DNA of 64,000 bases from Fluctibacter halophilus (GCF_020687825.1 NZ_JAJEWP010000001.1:107980-171979), one strand, 5' to 3'. Shown: positions 9,077 to 16,874, numbered from the stretch's first letter. Notes: generated from the letters alone by a model not told the origin. Program-made: numbers and translations.

Positions 9077-10531
9077 ATGAAGCTGATCGTCAAGCTGCAC
9101 TCTGAAATCACCATCAAAAGCAAATCGGTGCGCAAGCGCTTCACGAAGTTGCTCGAATCCAACATTCGCCAAATCATTAAGCAACACGACTATTCGGTGG
9201 AAGTACGCAACCAGTGGGACAAACTGTTGGTGCTGATCAACCCATCGGCACAGCCTCACGTTGAGGCGGTGATCGGGCTGTTGCGTGAAATCCCTGGTAT
9301 CGATCAGGTACTGTGGGTGGAAGAGTCCGATTACACCGATATGGATGATATTTATCAGCAGGTCAAAGCGGTGTACGCCGATGTGGTGCGCGGCAAGCGC
9401 TTTTGCGTGCGGGTAAAACGGCGGGGTACACACGATTTCACCTCCACGGACATCGCCCGTTATGTCGGCGGTGGATTGAATCAGCATTGCGATACGGCCG
9501 GTGTGGATCTGAAGCGACCGGAGGTGACGGTTAATTTTGAGGTCGATGGCGACAAGCTGGTGCTGATTAAGCGTCGGATTAAGTGCCTCGGCGGCATGCC
9601 GTTACCCACCCAGGAAGATGTGCTGTCACTGATCTCCGGTGGTTTTGATTCCGGGGTTGCCAGCTACCTGACCATACGTCGCGGTGCCCGTACCCACTAT
9701 TGCTTTTTCAACCTCGGCGGCCGGGAACACGAGATCGGCGTTAAACAAGTCAGCCACTATCTATGGAAACGTTTTGGCTCTTCTCATAAGGTCAAGTTCA
9801 TCGCGGTGGATTTCGAACCGGTGGTGACCGAAATTCTGGAAAAAATTGATAGCGGCCTGATGGGAGTGGTGCTCAAGCGCATGATGCTGCGTGCTGCCAC
9901 CCAGGTTGCCAACAACCTGCAAATCAACGCGTTGGTCACCGGCGAAAGCCTGGGTCAGGTGTCGAGCCAGACCATGACCAATTTGCATGTGATTGAACAG
10001 GTCACCGAGAAACTGGTCTTGCGTCCGTTGATTTGCATGGATAAAGCCGAAATCATCGACATTGCCCGCCAAATCGGCACCGAAGATTTTGCCGCTACCA
10101 TGCCCGAGTATTGCGGGGTGATTTCCCAGCGTCCCACCGTGCGCGCTGTCAAGGAAGAGATAGAGCAGGCGGAGCAGGCCTTTGACATGTCGCTGATTGA
10201 TCGTGTGGTACGCGACAGCTACGTGAAAGACATTCGCGCCATTGCCAAGGAAGCCGAAGAAGAAGTTGCGGCTGTGGACTCTACCGATGCCTTACCTGCA
10301 GACGCTGTGGTGATTGACGTGCGCGCGCCGGAAGAAGAAGAAAGCAAACCGCTGGAACTGGACAACAACGAGGTAGTGCATATCCCGTTTTTCCGCCTGG
10401 CGACCCGCTTTGCCGATCTGCCACAGGACAAAACCTACTACCTGTATTGTGAAAAGGGCGTGATGAGCAAGTTGCAGGCATTGTTGCTGCACGAGCAAGG
10501 TTACCCCAACGTCAACATTTACCGGCCCTGA
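9077..10531 (+). CDS. thiI: tRNA 4-thiouridine synthase with C-terminal rhodanese domain
   Basis: Transfers sulfur from IscS to U8 of tRNA and, in enterobacteria, to ThiS for thiazole synthesis. Domains: N-terminal ferredoxin-like region, THUMP (about residues 60-165), PP-loop ATPase with SGGFDSG near residue 187, and a rhodanese domain after residue ~395. The rhodanese active-site cysteine is present: Cys458 in YCEKGVMSKLQAL, equivalent to Cys456 of E. coli, so the sulfur relay looks intact. I set the start at the ATG at 9077, which matches family starts (MKLIVKLHSEITIKS); the GTG at 9065 adds only four residues. Confidence 0.96.
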   Translation: MKLIVKLHSEITIKSKSVRKRFTKLLESNIRQIIKQHDYSVEVRNQWDKLLVLINPSAQPHVEAVIGLLREIPGIDQVLWVEESDYTDMDDIYQQVKAVYADVVRGKRFCVRVKRRGTHDFTSTDIARYVGGGLNQHCDTAGVDLKRPEVTVNFEVDGDKLVLIKRRIKCLGGMPLPTQEDVLSLISGGFDSGVASYLTIRRGARTHYCFFNLGGREHEIGVKQVSHYLWKRFGSSHKVKFIAVDFEPVVTEILEKIDSGLMGVVLKRMMLRAATQVANNLQINALVTGESLGQVSSQTMTNLHVIEQVTEKLVLRPLICMDKAEIIDIARQIGTEDFAATMPEYCGVISQRPTVRAVKEEIEQAEQAFDMSLIDRVVRDSYVKDIRAIAKEAEEEVAAVDSTDALPADAVVIDVRAPEEEESKPLELDNNEVVHIPFFRLATRFADLPQDKTYYLYCEKGVMSKLQALLLHEQGYPNVNIYRP

Positions 10532-10536
10532 GGTAC

Positions 10537-11127
10537 ATGCCAATGCACAATGAATGGGATGACTATGCCGACGGTTGGGACGACAACGCTTCGGTTCAAG
10601 ACTATGCCGATAAGGCCTTTGCTGCATTAACGGATGCTATTGATATCGGCGCAATGACGGTGTTGGATTTTGGTTGTGGTACCGGCCATCTGACCGAGCG
10701 CATGAGCCCGAAGGTCGAGGCGATTGTGGCGCTGGACACATCGGCTGAAATGATACGCCGCCTGACCCGCAAAGGATTGCCCAATGTCACGCCGATGGCA
10801 GATGGGCTGACCAGCGAACTGATCCGGCAACAACCGGTGTTACACAAGGGCGTGGATTTGGTGGTGGCGTCATCGGTGTGTGGTTTTTTGCCCGACTATC
10901 CAGCAACAATGAAACTGATCGCCGCGGTGCTCAAGCCGGGTGGTTGGTTTGTGCAATGGGACTGGCTATCGACCGATGAGCAGGCCAGCGACGGGATGAC
11001 TAAGCCCCGTATTGAAAACGTCCTTGGTGCCGCGGGATTCTCTGATATACGTGTGTCAGTACCCTTTGAGATGCCACATCCTGACGGCGCTATGCACGTG
11101 GTGATGGGGATGGCCAAAAAGCCCTGA
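10537..11127 (+). CDS. Class I SAM-dependent methyltransferase of unknown substrate
   Basis: The 196-residue protein has a Rossmann methyltransferase fold: motif I VLDFGCGTGHLTE near residue 44, an acidic residue at the end of strand 2 (VALDTSAEM), and LKPGGWFVQWDW as the post-III region. The N-terminus HNEWDDYADGWDD resembles UbiE/ubiquinone-type and Methyltransf_11 proteins, but the substrate cannot be read from sequence. It starts 6 nt after the thiI stop behind GAGG, so it is probably cotranscribed with thiI. A strong bidirectional terminator follows. Confidence 0.82.
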   Translation: MPMHNEWDDYADGWDDNASVQDYADKAFAALTDAIDIGAMTVLDFGCGTGHLTERMSPKVEAIVALDTSAEMIRRLTRKGLPNVTPMADGLTSELIRQQPVLHKGVDLVVASSVCGFLPDYPATMKLIAAVLKPGGWFVQWDWLSTDEQASDGMTKPRIENVLGAAGFSDIRVSVPFEMPHPDGAMHVVMGMAKKP

Positions 11128-11160
11128 TCGGGCATTTATGGCGTGACAATCGGCAGGATC

Positions 11161-11189
11161 AAAAAAGGCGAGGTAACCCTCGCCTTTTT
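11161..11189. terminator. Bidirectional rho-independent terminator
   Basis: Perfect 7-bp stem GGCGAGG / CCTCGCC (11167-11173, 11178-11184) with a TAAC loop, A-tract before and T5 after. It sits between two convergent genes and can serve both strands. Confidence 0.9.
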
Positions 11190-11213
11190 CAGGTCTATTC
11201 CACTAGCGTGGGA

Positions 11214-11795
11214 TTAGAATTGGTAGCGGGCGCTGAACGAGGTCAGGTTGCGCTCGGAAGCCAGTGCGTAGTCAAACGCAACAGACCACTGGTCATTGAT
11301 GTAGTAACGACCACCCAGTGTGTAAGACATTTCACGATCGTCGGAGGTGTTAACGTAACCAGCTTCGACTTTCAGCTCCACGTTTTCACCGACCATCTGG
11401 CGAATACCGGCAGTCAGGCCGTAACCATTGTCGTCTTCGTCGTCAGAGTAGCCCATGTACTGTGCTTTCGCTTCGATGCGCTCATAAGACAGGATTGCGT
11501 AGGCTTCGGTTTTGTCATTCAGGACAAAACGGTAACCCGCACCCACAGACAACTGGTCCAGATCCACGTCAACGCCGTACAGGTCGTCGCTCAGGCGCTG
11601 GAAGTCAGCGGTCAGGATGATGTTGTCATTGACCAGGTAGCTGCCTTTGATGGAGAAGCCATCGGGGTTGCTGTCCAGATCTTCATAGTTGGCGCTGGTG
11701 TAACCCAGGTCTACAAAGTTCCAGTCATTTTGTGCAGCGATGGTATTGGCAGAGAAAAGTGTTGCCAGAGCGATGGCAGCGATGGATTTTTTCAT
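11214..11795 (-). CDS. Small outer-membrane beta-barrel protein
   Basis: 193 residues from the ATG at 11795, which has AAGGA upstream; an in-frame ATG 36 nt earlier is less likely. A signal peptide (KKSIAAIALATLFSANTIAA) precedes a mature part with alternating hydrophobic and polar residues and many aromatic girdle residues, ending in RYQF with a terminal phenylalanine, the usual BAM targeting signal. The pattern suggests an 8-stranded barrel of the OmpA-N/porin-like small barrel class. The transported or bound molecule is not readable. It has its own promoter and terminator, so it is probably monocistronic. Confidence 0.8.
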   Translation of the reverse strand: MKKSIAAIALATLFSANTIAAQNDWNFVDLGYTSANYEDLDSNPDGFSIKGSYLVNDNIILTADFQRLSDDLYGVDVDLDQLSVGAGYRFVLNDKTEAYAILSYERIEAKAQYMGYSDDEDDNGYGLTAGIRQMVGENVELKVEAGYVNTSDDREMSYTLGGRYYINDQWSVAFDYALASERNLTSFSARYQF

Positions 11796-11854
11796 GTGAT
11801 GCATTCCTTTTTTACTACATTCCAAGTGCATCCGATGAGGGATGCGGGGCGCGC

Positions 11855-11882
11855 AGTATATTCAGCACATCCATGAGTTCAA
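11855..11882 (-). promoter_or_regulatory. Candidate sigma-70 promoter of the barrel-protein gene
   Basis: On the minus strand TTGAAC (11882-11877), 16-nt spacer, TATACT (11860-11855), about 60 nt before the start codon. Good match to consensus. Confidence 0.6.
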
Positions 11883-11907
11883 GATATTTTTACGCCTTAG
11901 TTGAGCG

Positions 11908-11937
11908 TTCGCTGCATTTATGCTCACATTCGCTGCA
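11908..11937. repeat. 9-bp direct repeat with 21-bp period upstream of an AraC-type regulator
   Basis: TTCGCTGCA occurs at 11908-11916 and 11929-11937. The 21-bp period is two helical turns, the usual layout of AraC-family half-sites. It may be the autoregulatory site of the regulator starting at 12071; inference only. Confidence 0.35.
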
Positions 11938-12070
11938 GTTGGTTTTTATTTCGACGATTTTAGCTCAATCATTGTTCATGGCTCTGTCTTTACAACTGGG
12001 CATCTTGTTTGCCTTTTACTGCGTCTGCGAACACAATGCGACCGGTTCCTGCACTGACCCAAGAAATGCG

Positions 12071-13180
12071 ATGGATAATCTTCAACAATACATACATGCC
12101 ACCAGTGTTTTTAACAGCTTTGCCCTCGGAGGGCTGCTGCTTGCACAGTCCAATCCCGGTTATGCGGGCAGGATTCTGGCGTTGTGGTGTTTTTGTCTTT
12201 CGTTGTTCAGCGTTACACCACTGCTGCTTATCAGCGATACATTGCCGGGTATTCAACGTCTTGCAGTGATTACCCTTTGGTTACCAGCGACGTTTGGCCC
12301 ACTGCTGTACCTGTATCTGAACAGCCTGACACAACGTCGGGCTTACCGATGGCGGGATAGTTTGCATTTTTTACCCCTGTTGATGTGTGTGCTACTGACG
12401 TACGCCAATACCATGGAAAGTTTGGCTGATATCAACGTGCTGAGGCAGCAGGGGATTGCCAAAACATTGAGTCATCAGCTGGCACAAGGGATCATTTATA
12501 CTCAGGCTGTGGTCTATGCCCTGTTGTGCGGGCGTGTGATTTACCAATACCGTCGCCTGGCCGAATATCGCTTATCCAATTATGACCCCAGTGTATTTCA
12601 GCACTTGCTGTTTGTTTGGGGACTCAATCTGTTGGTGTGGTTATGTGAAATCCTCTCCAGTGCATTGGGTGGGGTCTATGCGCTGGCCCTTGGGGCTGAT
12701 GTGTTGTTGTTGTGCCTTATCGCGGGATTGGCCCTGATGCACTGGAAGTCTCCCTATTACCTGCGACTGCGTAATCTGCCCGTCACTGAAACCGAGTCAG
12801 CCGAGACGGTCATGGAAGGTTCAAAGCCTCCATCGCAATGCCCTGATTTGAGTACTGAGCTGTCTGAGGTTATGGAGCAGCAACAGGCGTATCTTGATCC
12901 GGAATTGACCCTGGATACATTGGCGTCCAGGGTGGGAGTGAGTCGCCACCTGCTGTCTGAATACATCAACACCCGTTGTGACAAGAATTTCCACCGTTTC
13001 GTCAATGAGTATCGCATCGAGCATCTTTGCCAGCAACTCAGTGCTGCCCCCGCGAACGCCAAGATACTTGATTTGGCATTGAGCAGTGGTTTTTCCTCTA
13101 AGAGCACGTTTAATCACGTGTTCAAGCAATATACCGGGTTAACCCCGAGCCAATACCGGCAGTCGCTGGTCACTGTCTGA
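12071..13180 (+). CDS. Membrane-anchored AraC-family transcriptional regulator
   Basis: The 369-residue product has an N-terminal half with about six or seven hydrophobic helices (residues ~10-235), a linker, then a C-terminal AraC/XylS domain (about residues 270-365) with LTLDTLASRVGVSRHLLSEYIN as the first helix-turn-helix and the ILDLALSSGFSSKSTFNHVFKQYTGLTPSQYR signature region. The family senses an unknown signal through the membrane part. I chose ATG 12071 (DNLQQYIHATSVFNSFA...) because upstream in-frame codons run through the divergent promoter region. The secreted HExxH protein gene follows after 114 nt. A second regulator of the same architecture lies at 26136-27242. Confidence 0.85.
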   Translation: MDNLQQYIHATSVFNSFALGGLLLAQSNPGYAGRILALWCFCLSLFSVTPLLLISDTLPGIQRLAVITLWLPATFGPLLYLYLNSLTQRRAYRWRDSLHFLPLLMCVLLTYANTMESLADINVLRQQGIAKTLSHQLAQGIIYTQAVVYALLCGRVIYQYRRLAEYRLSNYDPSVFQHLLFVWGLNLLVWLCEILSSALGGVYALALGADVLLLCLIAGLALMHWKSPYYLRLRNLPVTETESAETVMEGSKPPSQCPDLSTELSEVMEQQQAYLDPELTLDTLASRVGVSRHLLSEYINTRCDKNFHRFVNEYRIEHLCQQLSAAPANAKILDLALSSGFSSKSTFNHVFKQYTGLTPSQYRQSLVTV

Positions 13181-13204
13181 CAAGGCTGAGTCTGTCACAT
13201 TGGA

Positions 13205-13228
13205 CGTCCGAAATGATAAATACGGACG
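13205..13228. promoter_or_regulatory. Inverted repeat upstream of the secreted HExxH gene
   Basis: CGTCCG (13205-13210) and CGGACG (13223-13228) form perfect 6-bp arms with a 12-nt AT-rich spacer, in the 114-nt gap before the gene at 13295. It could be an operator, but no regulator is assigned. Confidence 0.35.
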
Positions 13229-13294
13229 ATCTCGCTATCCGTGTAAGCAACACTGCTGGTTCTTATTTCACGTTGCTGAACCAGGAGAATTGCA

Positions 13295-14227
13295 ATGTTC
13301 AATCGCGGATTTGTTGGTGGTTTATATGTTATCTGTGCGTTGTTTACCGGCCAGGCTTGTGCCGGGGGACAGTCGGATTTCGCTATCGATGATGTCGAAC
13401 GCTTCGCCCAAATGTTGGCTTCCCAGACGCCAATCACAGCGCAGCTGATAGAACGAAGTTACCTTACGCCTGGCTCTTTGGGGCAGACCATATTGGCTCA
13501 GCGGATCGGTGGCAGTAGAACGCTAGCGAACACCGTTAATCAGCAGCCCGAAATCTATCAGCGAGCGATTTCAATGTGCTTGCCGGCGGTTCGCTCATTG
13601 CGGGCGAAGGTGCTTGAACGGATAAGGCGGGTAACGTCTTATGTGGGACAGCCTCAACTGCTGCCGGTCAGCATTACCATTGCCGCTAACAATACCGCTG
13701 CAACCGTTAACAACCAGGGTATTGCACTGGCTCTGGAAGTCATTTGTCAGCAAGCGAATGAGCCCAGGGACGTTGAACAACTGGTTCTTGACTATGTGGG
13801 TCACGAAGCCGTGCATGTTTTGCAGTACCGGAACAGTCAGCGAACCGAATTTAGGTTCACCCTACTGGAGCTGGCCTTAATTGAAGGCAGTGCGGATTTT
13901 ATCGCCGCCTCTGCCACGGGGCACAGCAGTCAGTTGCAGACCGTTCGGGAGCGCTATGGGGACAAGCATGCTCACCAGCTGTGGACGAGGTTTTTTCCGC
14001 TGATGGACACGTTTCAATATGCTCCTTGGCTTTACTCTCCGACAGCGGGGGAGCAGCCTGCGGATATGGGCTATTGGATAGGGCAGCAGATTGCCAAGGC
14101 GTATTTTCAAAACAGTGACGATAAACGCCAGGCACTGGATGACCTGATCAGGCTAAAAGATGCAAAAGCAATCCTGAAACACAGTGGCATAGCTCAACAC
14201 GTCGGTTTTGACGAAGACATTGAGTAA
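13295..14227 (+). CDS. Secreted zinc metallopeptidase-like protein (HExxH)
   Basis: 310 residues with a Sec signal peptide (about residues 1-23, cleavage near QACA-GG). The zincin motif HEAVH is at residues 170-174, and a likely third ligand Glu197 occurs in LIEGSADFIA, 23 residues later, the layout of gluzincin-type peptidases. Other conserved-looking parts are the VEQLVLDYVGHEAVHVLQ helix and the late MGYWIGQQIAKAY. I do not recognise a named family; substrate and true activity are unknown. The gene has a good AGGAG site and follows an AraC-type regulator. Confidence 0.72.
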   Translation: MFNRGFVGGLYVICALFTGQACAGGQSDFAIDDVERFAQMLASQTPITAQLIERSYLTPGSLGQTILAQRIGGSRTLANTVNQQPEIYQRAISMCLPAVRSLRAKVLERIRRVTSYVGQPQLLPVSITIAANNTAATVNNQGIALALEVICQQANEPRDVEQLVLDYVGHEAVHVLQYRNSQRTEFRFTLLELALIEGSADFIAASATGHSSQLQTVRERYGDKHAHQLWTRFFPLMDTFQYAPWLYSPTAGEQPADMGYWIGQQIAKAYFQNSDDKRQALDDLIRLKDAKAILKHSGIAQHVGFDEDIE

Positions 14228-14419
14228 CACCGGCTGCACTGTGGCGCACTGCCGGATCAGGTTGTGATAGTCGTTGTGCAGCCGGTCTGATTCATCACGG
14301 GACACCGTGTCTTGGTGCAGCAGGCGCTGAATACTCTGTTCCAGTGCAAACAGGGTGTCGCGCAGGGGCTGAACGGCCATGGCGCGGTGGAATGGGGCGG
14401 GCTTGTTTTCCTTGGACAC
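14153..14419 (-). CDS. Hypothetical protein, 88 residues
   Basis: I do not recognise this protein. It starts with GTG at 14419 behind GGAGAG at 5-6 nt. The first ~60 residues look like soluble, amphipathic helices (LRDTLFALEQSIQRLLHQ and SRDESDRLHNDYHNLIRQC). The last ~25 residues are hydrophobic and overlap the end of the opposing HExxH gene by 75 nt, which is unusual. The real protein may be shorter or the frame may be non-coding. Confidence 0.45.
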   Translation of the reverse strand: MSKENKPAPFHRAMAVQPLRDTLFALEQSIQRLLHQDTVSRDESDRLHNDYHNLIRQCATVQPVLLNVFVKTDVLSYATVFQDCFCIF

Positions 14420-14458
14420 GTATGCTCTCCGTTGCTGTTGAAAGGCGACGGCATTGCA

Positions 14459-14470
14459 ATTAACGTTAAT
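14459..14470. repeat. 12-bp perfect palindrome
   Basis: ATTAACGTTAAT lies between the divergent starts of the 88-residue gene and the RsgA-type leader. It is short and could be an operator or chance. Confidence 0.3.
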
Positions 14471-14484
14471 GTAAACTCAAAAGA

Positions 14485-14499
14485 GAATAATTATTATCT
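14485..14499. promoter_or_regulatory. Fur-like operator
   Basis: GAATAAT-T-ATTATCT fits the 7-1-7 Fur pattern TGATAAT-N-ATTATCA at 11 of 14 positions. It lies 14 nt before the -35 of the proposed leader promoter. Suggests iron control of the downstream gene; not proven. Confidence 0.4.
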
Positions 14500-14512
14500 A
14501 ATGGTTGGGTTA

Positions 14513-14541
14513 TTGCTTCAGAATTGGAAGGGCATTACACT
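14513..14541 (+). promoter_or_regulatory. Candidate promoter of the RsgA-type leader transcript
   Basis: TTGCTT (14513-14518), 17-nt spacer, TACACT (14536-14541). It predicts a leader of about 150 nt before the GTPase start codon. Confidence 0.4.
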
Positions 14542-14581
14542 GGCGCGGTATTCATTTCTACTGACGGTTAGGAGGCGACAC

Positions 14582-14620
14582 ATGATTGTAGCAACCCTGA
14601 CCGGGACACAACGCCACTAG
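14582..14620 (+). CDS. Putative 12-residue leader peptide
   Basis: ATG at 14582 follows GGAGG at 6 nt, one of the strongest ribosome binding sites in the window, and opens a frame MIVATLTGTQRH ended by TAG at 14618-14620. The stop codon falls in the loop of a stem formed by 14600-14613 and 14625-14640, so translation of the peptide would affect that stem. Such a layout is typical of attenuation or translation-coupled control. The peptide shows no run of a single amino acid. Confidence 0.5.
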   Translation: MIVATLTGTQRH

Positions 14621-14689
14621 AGACCGTTGTCGAGCCCGGTTTTAACGCCGGGGCACCAAAGCCCCTCATCACATTAACGTTTGTGTTAA
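14600..14689 (+). promoter_or_regulatory. Structured 5' leader of the RsgA-type gene (stem-loops)
   Basis: Three consecutive hairpins: ACCGGG/CCCGGT (14600-14605 with 14635-14640) enclosing ACAACG/CGTTGT (14608-14613 with 14625-14630); GGGGC/GCCCC (14650-14654 with 14661-14665); TTAAC/GTTAA (14674-14678 with 14685-14689). The last ends 9 nt before the GTPase start codon, in the ribosome binding region. I do not recognise a known riboswitch class. Confidence 0.5.
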
Positions 14690-14698
14690 GGGTTCGTT

Positions 14699-15739
14699 AT
14701 GACGTCTTTTCAGTCACTTGCCAGCATGGGTTGGCAACCATTTTTTCAACAACAACTGTCACTCGATGAGTGGGAACATCAGACACCTGCGCGTGTTGCC
14801 AGTGTTCACCGCGACGCGATTGATATTCTTGTTTCTTCCTCAGAATCGCGACGGATCAACCGTAGTGGGGTCACCGACCTGTGCGTCGGCGACTGGCTGT
14901 TGCTTGATAATGACGATCGTATCTGCCGGGTGTTAGCGCCTCAGACACTGTTTCGGCGCAAGGCTGCCGGGACCGGTCTACAAACCCAGGGGATTGCCGC
15001 CAATGTGGATACCGCATTGATTGTTTGTTCGCTTAATCAGGACTTTAACCTGCATCGAATTGAGCGGTACCTTGCTTTGATCAAGGGTGCTGGCGCAGAA
15101 CCGGTGGTGGTATTGACTAAAATGGACAGCTGCGATGATCCTCAGGCCTTCGTGCAACGGGTCACAGCGCGTATGCCGGATGTGCCGGTAGAAGCCGTTA
15201 ATGGCTTGGATGCGGACAGTTGCGCCTGTTTATCTCCGTGGCTGAAGCCGGGTAAAACATTGGTTTTGCTGGGGTCATCCGGGGTGGGTAAATCGACCTT
15301 GATGAACACGCTGATGGGCCAAAAGACACAATCCACAGCCGGGATCAGGGAAGATGACAGTAAAGGCCGGCACACCACCACGGCGCGGTATCTACGTCAG
15401 TTGCCCGGCGGTGCATGGTTAATGGATACGCCGGGCATGCGTGAAATCCAGTTGAGCGATTGTGCCGATGGTATTGCCAGTGCGTTTGCCGACATCGAAG
15501 CCCTGGCCAAGGAATGCCGATTTGGGGACTGTAGCCACACGTCGGAACCGGGCTGTGCGGTCACGAGCGCTGTGGCATCAGGGGTATTGGAACAGGATCG
15601 CCTGTCTCACTACCAAAAGCTGCAACGGGAAGATGCGTTTAACTCGGCCTCGCTGGCTGAGCGGCGTGCACAGGATAAAGCGCTGGGTAAGTTCTACAAG
15701 CGAGTGCAAAACAGTGCCCGGGAAACCCGCGGTCGCTGA
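14699..15739 (+). CDS. rsgA: RsgA/YjeQ-family ribosome-associated GTPase
   Basis: Circularly permuted GTPase acting in late maturation of the 30S subunit. An OB-fold N-terminus (residues ~30-100) precedes the G domain, with G4-like VVLTKMD, G1 GSSGVGKST near residue 191, the switch region DDSKGRHTTT, and G3 DTPGM. The zinc domain KECRFGDCSH...GC follows. The length of 346 residues is normal. The sequence diverges somewhat from housekeeping RsgA (for example the start MTSFQSLASMGWQPFFQQQ), and the leader-controlled stand-alone position suggests a paralogue, with a housekeeping copy elsewhere; that is inference. Confidence 0.85.
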   Translation: MTSFQSLASMGWQPFFQQQLSLDEWEHQTPARVASVHRDAIDILVSSSESRRINRSGVTDLCVGDWLLLDNDDRICRVLAPQTLFRRKAAGTGLQTQGIAANVDTALIVCSLNQDFNLHRIERYLALIKGAGAEPVVVLTKMDSCDDPQAFVQRVTARMPDVPVEAVNGLDADSCACLSPWLKPGKTLVLLGSSGVGKSTLMNTLMGQKTQSTAGIREDDSKGRHTTTARYLRQLPGGAWLMDTPGMREIQLSDCADGIASAFADIEALAKECRFGDCSHTSEPGCAVTSAVASGVLEQDRLSHYQKLQREDAFNSASLAERRAQDKALGKFYKRVQNSARETRGR

Positions 15740-15787
15740 TTGGCAAGGGAGCGGTGGCAGTGCTGCCACCGTTCTCACTTTGTGGTG

Positions 15788-16207
15788 TTACGCCGCATGC
15801 ACGCTGAAAGCGGCGGTCGAGAAGCAAAACGCGGTGACAAACATGCCCCAGAACACCCAGTTAAACCAGTATCGATTGGCCAATAACAGATACACGCAAC
15901 TTATGAACACAGGCAGTACGCTGAACCACACGGATGATGCCATCAGGGCAAAGTGTGACCAGGCCAAAGGCAGGTAGATGGCACCGACCACCAGAATGCC
16001 AAACCCATGGCTGACATGCATGCCCACCCACGCCCGCCACATGGTCGTCTGTCGATTTTGCGGCCATCGCACCTGTTGCAGATAGGCCTGACAATCGATG
16101 TTGTCACCGCTCAGGTGTGACGACGAGGAGACGGCCAGTGTTTGCATGGTACCGATCAACATCAGCAAGATGGAACCGACAATAAACAGCAACTGCTCAA
16201 ATGGCAT
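15788..16207 (-). CDS. Four-helix integral membrane protein of unknown function
   Basis: 139 residues with hydrophobic segments at about 5-25, 65-85, 88-108 and 112-135, separated by short loops. Tryptophan and histidine are frequent (WRAWVGMHVSHGFG). I do not recognise the family with certainty. It is downstream of the stress operon (16326-21362) on the same strand, separated by a 118-nt structured gap, so it may be an end gene of that operon or independent. Confidence 0.65.
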   Translation of the reverse strand: MPFEQLLFIVGSILLMLIGTMQTLAVSSSSHLSGDNIDCQAYLQQVRWPQNRQTTMWRAWVGMHVSHGFGILVVGAIYLPLAWSHFALMASSVWFSVLPVFISCVYLLLANRYWFNWVFWGMFVTAFCFSTAAFSVHAA

Positions 16208-16227
16208 ACTCAGATATCCTTATAGGG

Positions 16228-16312
16228 TCACGTGGAAGCACGGCAGACGCACCTTGTCTGCCGCGGAGGCATTGTCCTTGAACTTGCCATCACGGCAAAT
16301 CCTACCTCCTTG
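16228..16312 (-). promoter_or_regulatory. Structured intergenic element with sequestered Shine-Dalgarno and short frame
   Basis: On the minus strand a very strong AAGGAGG (16311-16305) directly follows the DUF3833 stop. Its GGAGG can pair with CCTCC (16269-16265), enclosing a hairpin TTGCC/GGCAA (16298-16294 with 16288-16284); a third stem CGGCAGAC/GTCTGCCG covers 16263-16241. A short frame GTG 16293 to TGA 16228 (21 codons) starts within the second hairpin. It could control the downstream membrane-protein gene, or be a chance fold. Confidence 0.35.
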
Positions 16313-16325
16313 TAAAGTGACAGTG

Positions 16326-16874
16326 TCAGGACGAGCGGCATTCTCTCAGCGGTTGGGTCTTGTCGAAGAAAATTGAAATGCTGGCCACGGTGATGCCCCA
16401 TTTTTTCATGTAAGAGCGGTTCATCAGCCGGTTATCATCCATTTGGTACATCCAGTCATCGATGGCGAATTCCCAGTTTTCACCGTCAATCGGCACTGAC
16501 AAGGTGTATTGCCAGTTGAAAACATGTCCCTGAGCCTGACCCGACGCGGTACCAATGACGTCTGCTGCGCTGCCGGTGACGACGCCCTGATCATCCACGT
16601 TGAGGTGCCAGATGCGTACCTGCTCCTCGCCGTCAGCGTAGTAAAAGGTTTCGTGCAAAGTACCTCGATTGCCTTCCCATTCGCCGCGGATATCGACGCA
16701 GAAGCGGCGTGTCAGCTTACCGGCATAGTCCTCCACAATTCCCCAGGCGGTCAGGTTGCCGTTGAAATAACGCTGCAAGTCAAATGACGGCTGCCCTTGT
16801 GGCGGGTAGTCGCTGAGTTGGGTCGAACACCCGTTCAACAGAAACGAAAGGGCAATTATCATCCAACGCATCAT
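16326..16874 (-). CDS. DUF3833 family lipoprotein
   Basis: 182 residues. A lipoprotein signal ends in LLNGC with Cys16 as the lipid-anchored residue. The mature part has the DUF3833 pattern: FDLQRYFNGNLTAWGIVEDYAGKLTRRF, GTLHETFYYADGEEQ and the late WMYQMDDNRLMNRSYMKKWGI. Function is unknown; the family regularly accompanies DUF1365, cyclopropane fatty acid synthase and FAD-oxidoreductase genes in ChrR-controlled clusters, as here, suggesting a role in envelope lipid modification. ATGA-type 4-nt overlap with the upstream chalcone isomerase-like gene. Confidence 0.88.
   Translation of the reverse strand: MMRWMIIALSFLLNGCSTQLSDYPPQGQPSFDLQRYFNGNLTAWGIVEDYAGKLTRRFCVDIRGEWEGNRGTLHETFYYADGEEQVRIWHLNVDDQGVVTGSAADVIGTASGQAQGHVFNWQYTLSVPIDGENWEFAIDDWMYQMDDNRLMNRSYMKKWGITVASISIFFDKTQPLRECRSS

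Noticed and set aside
11732..12070. N-terminal extension of the AraC regulator by 113 residues
   Set aside because: It would overlap the start and promoter of the divergent barrel-protein gene; the ATG at 12071 gives the normal architecture.
16241..16312. c-di-GMP or other known riboswitch in the spacer after DUF3833
   Set aside because: A GGTAGG string is present, but the other conserved blocks of the c-di-GMP-I class are missing; left as an unclassified fold.
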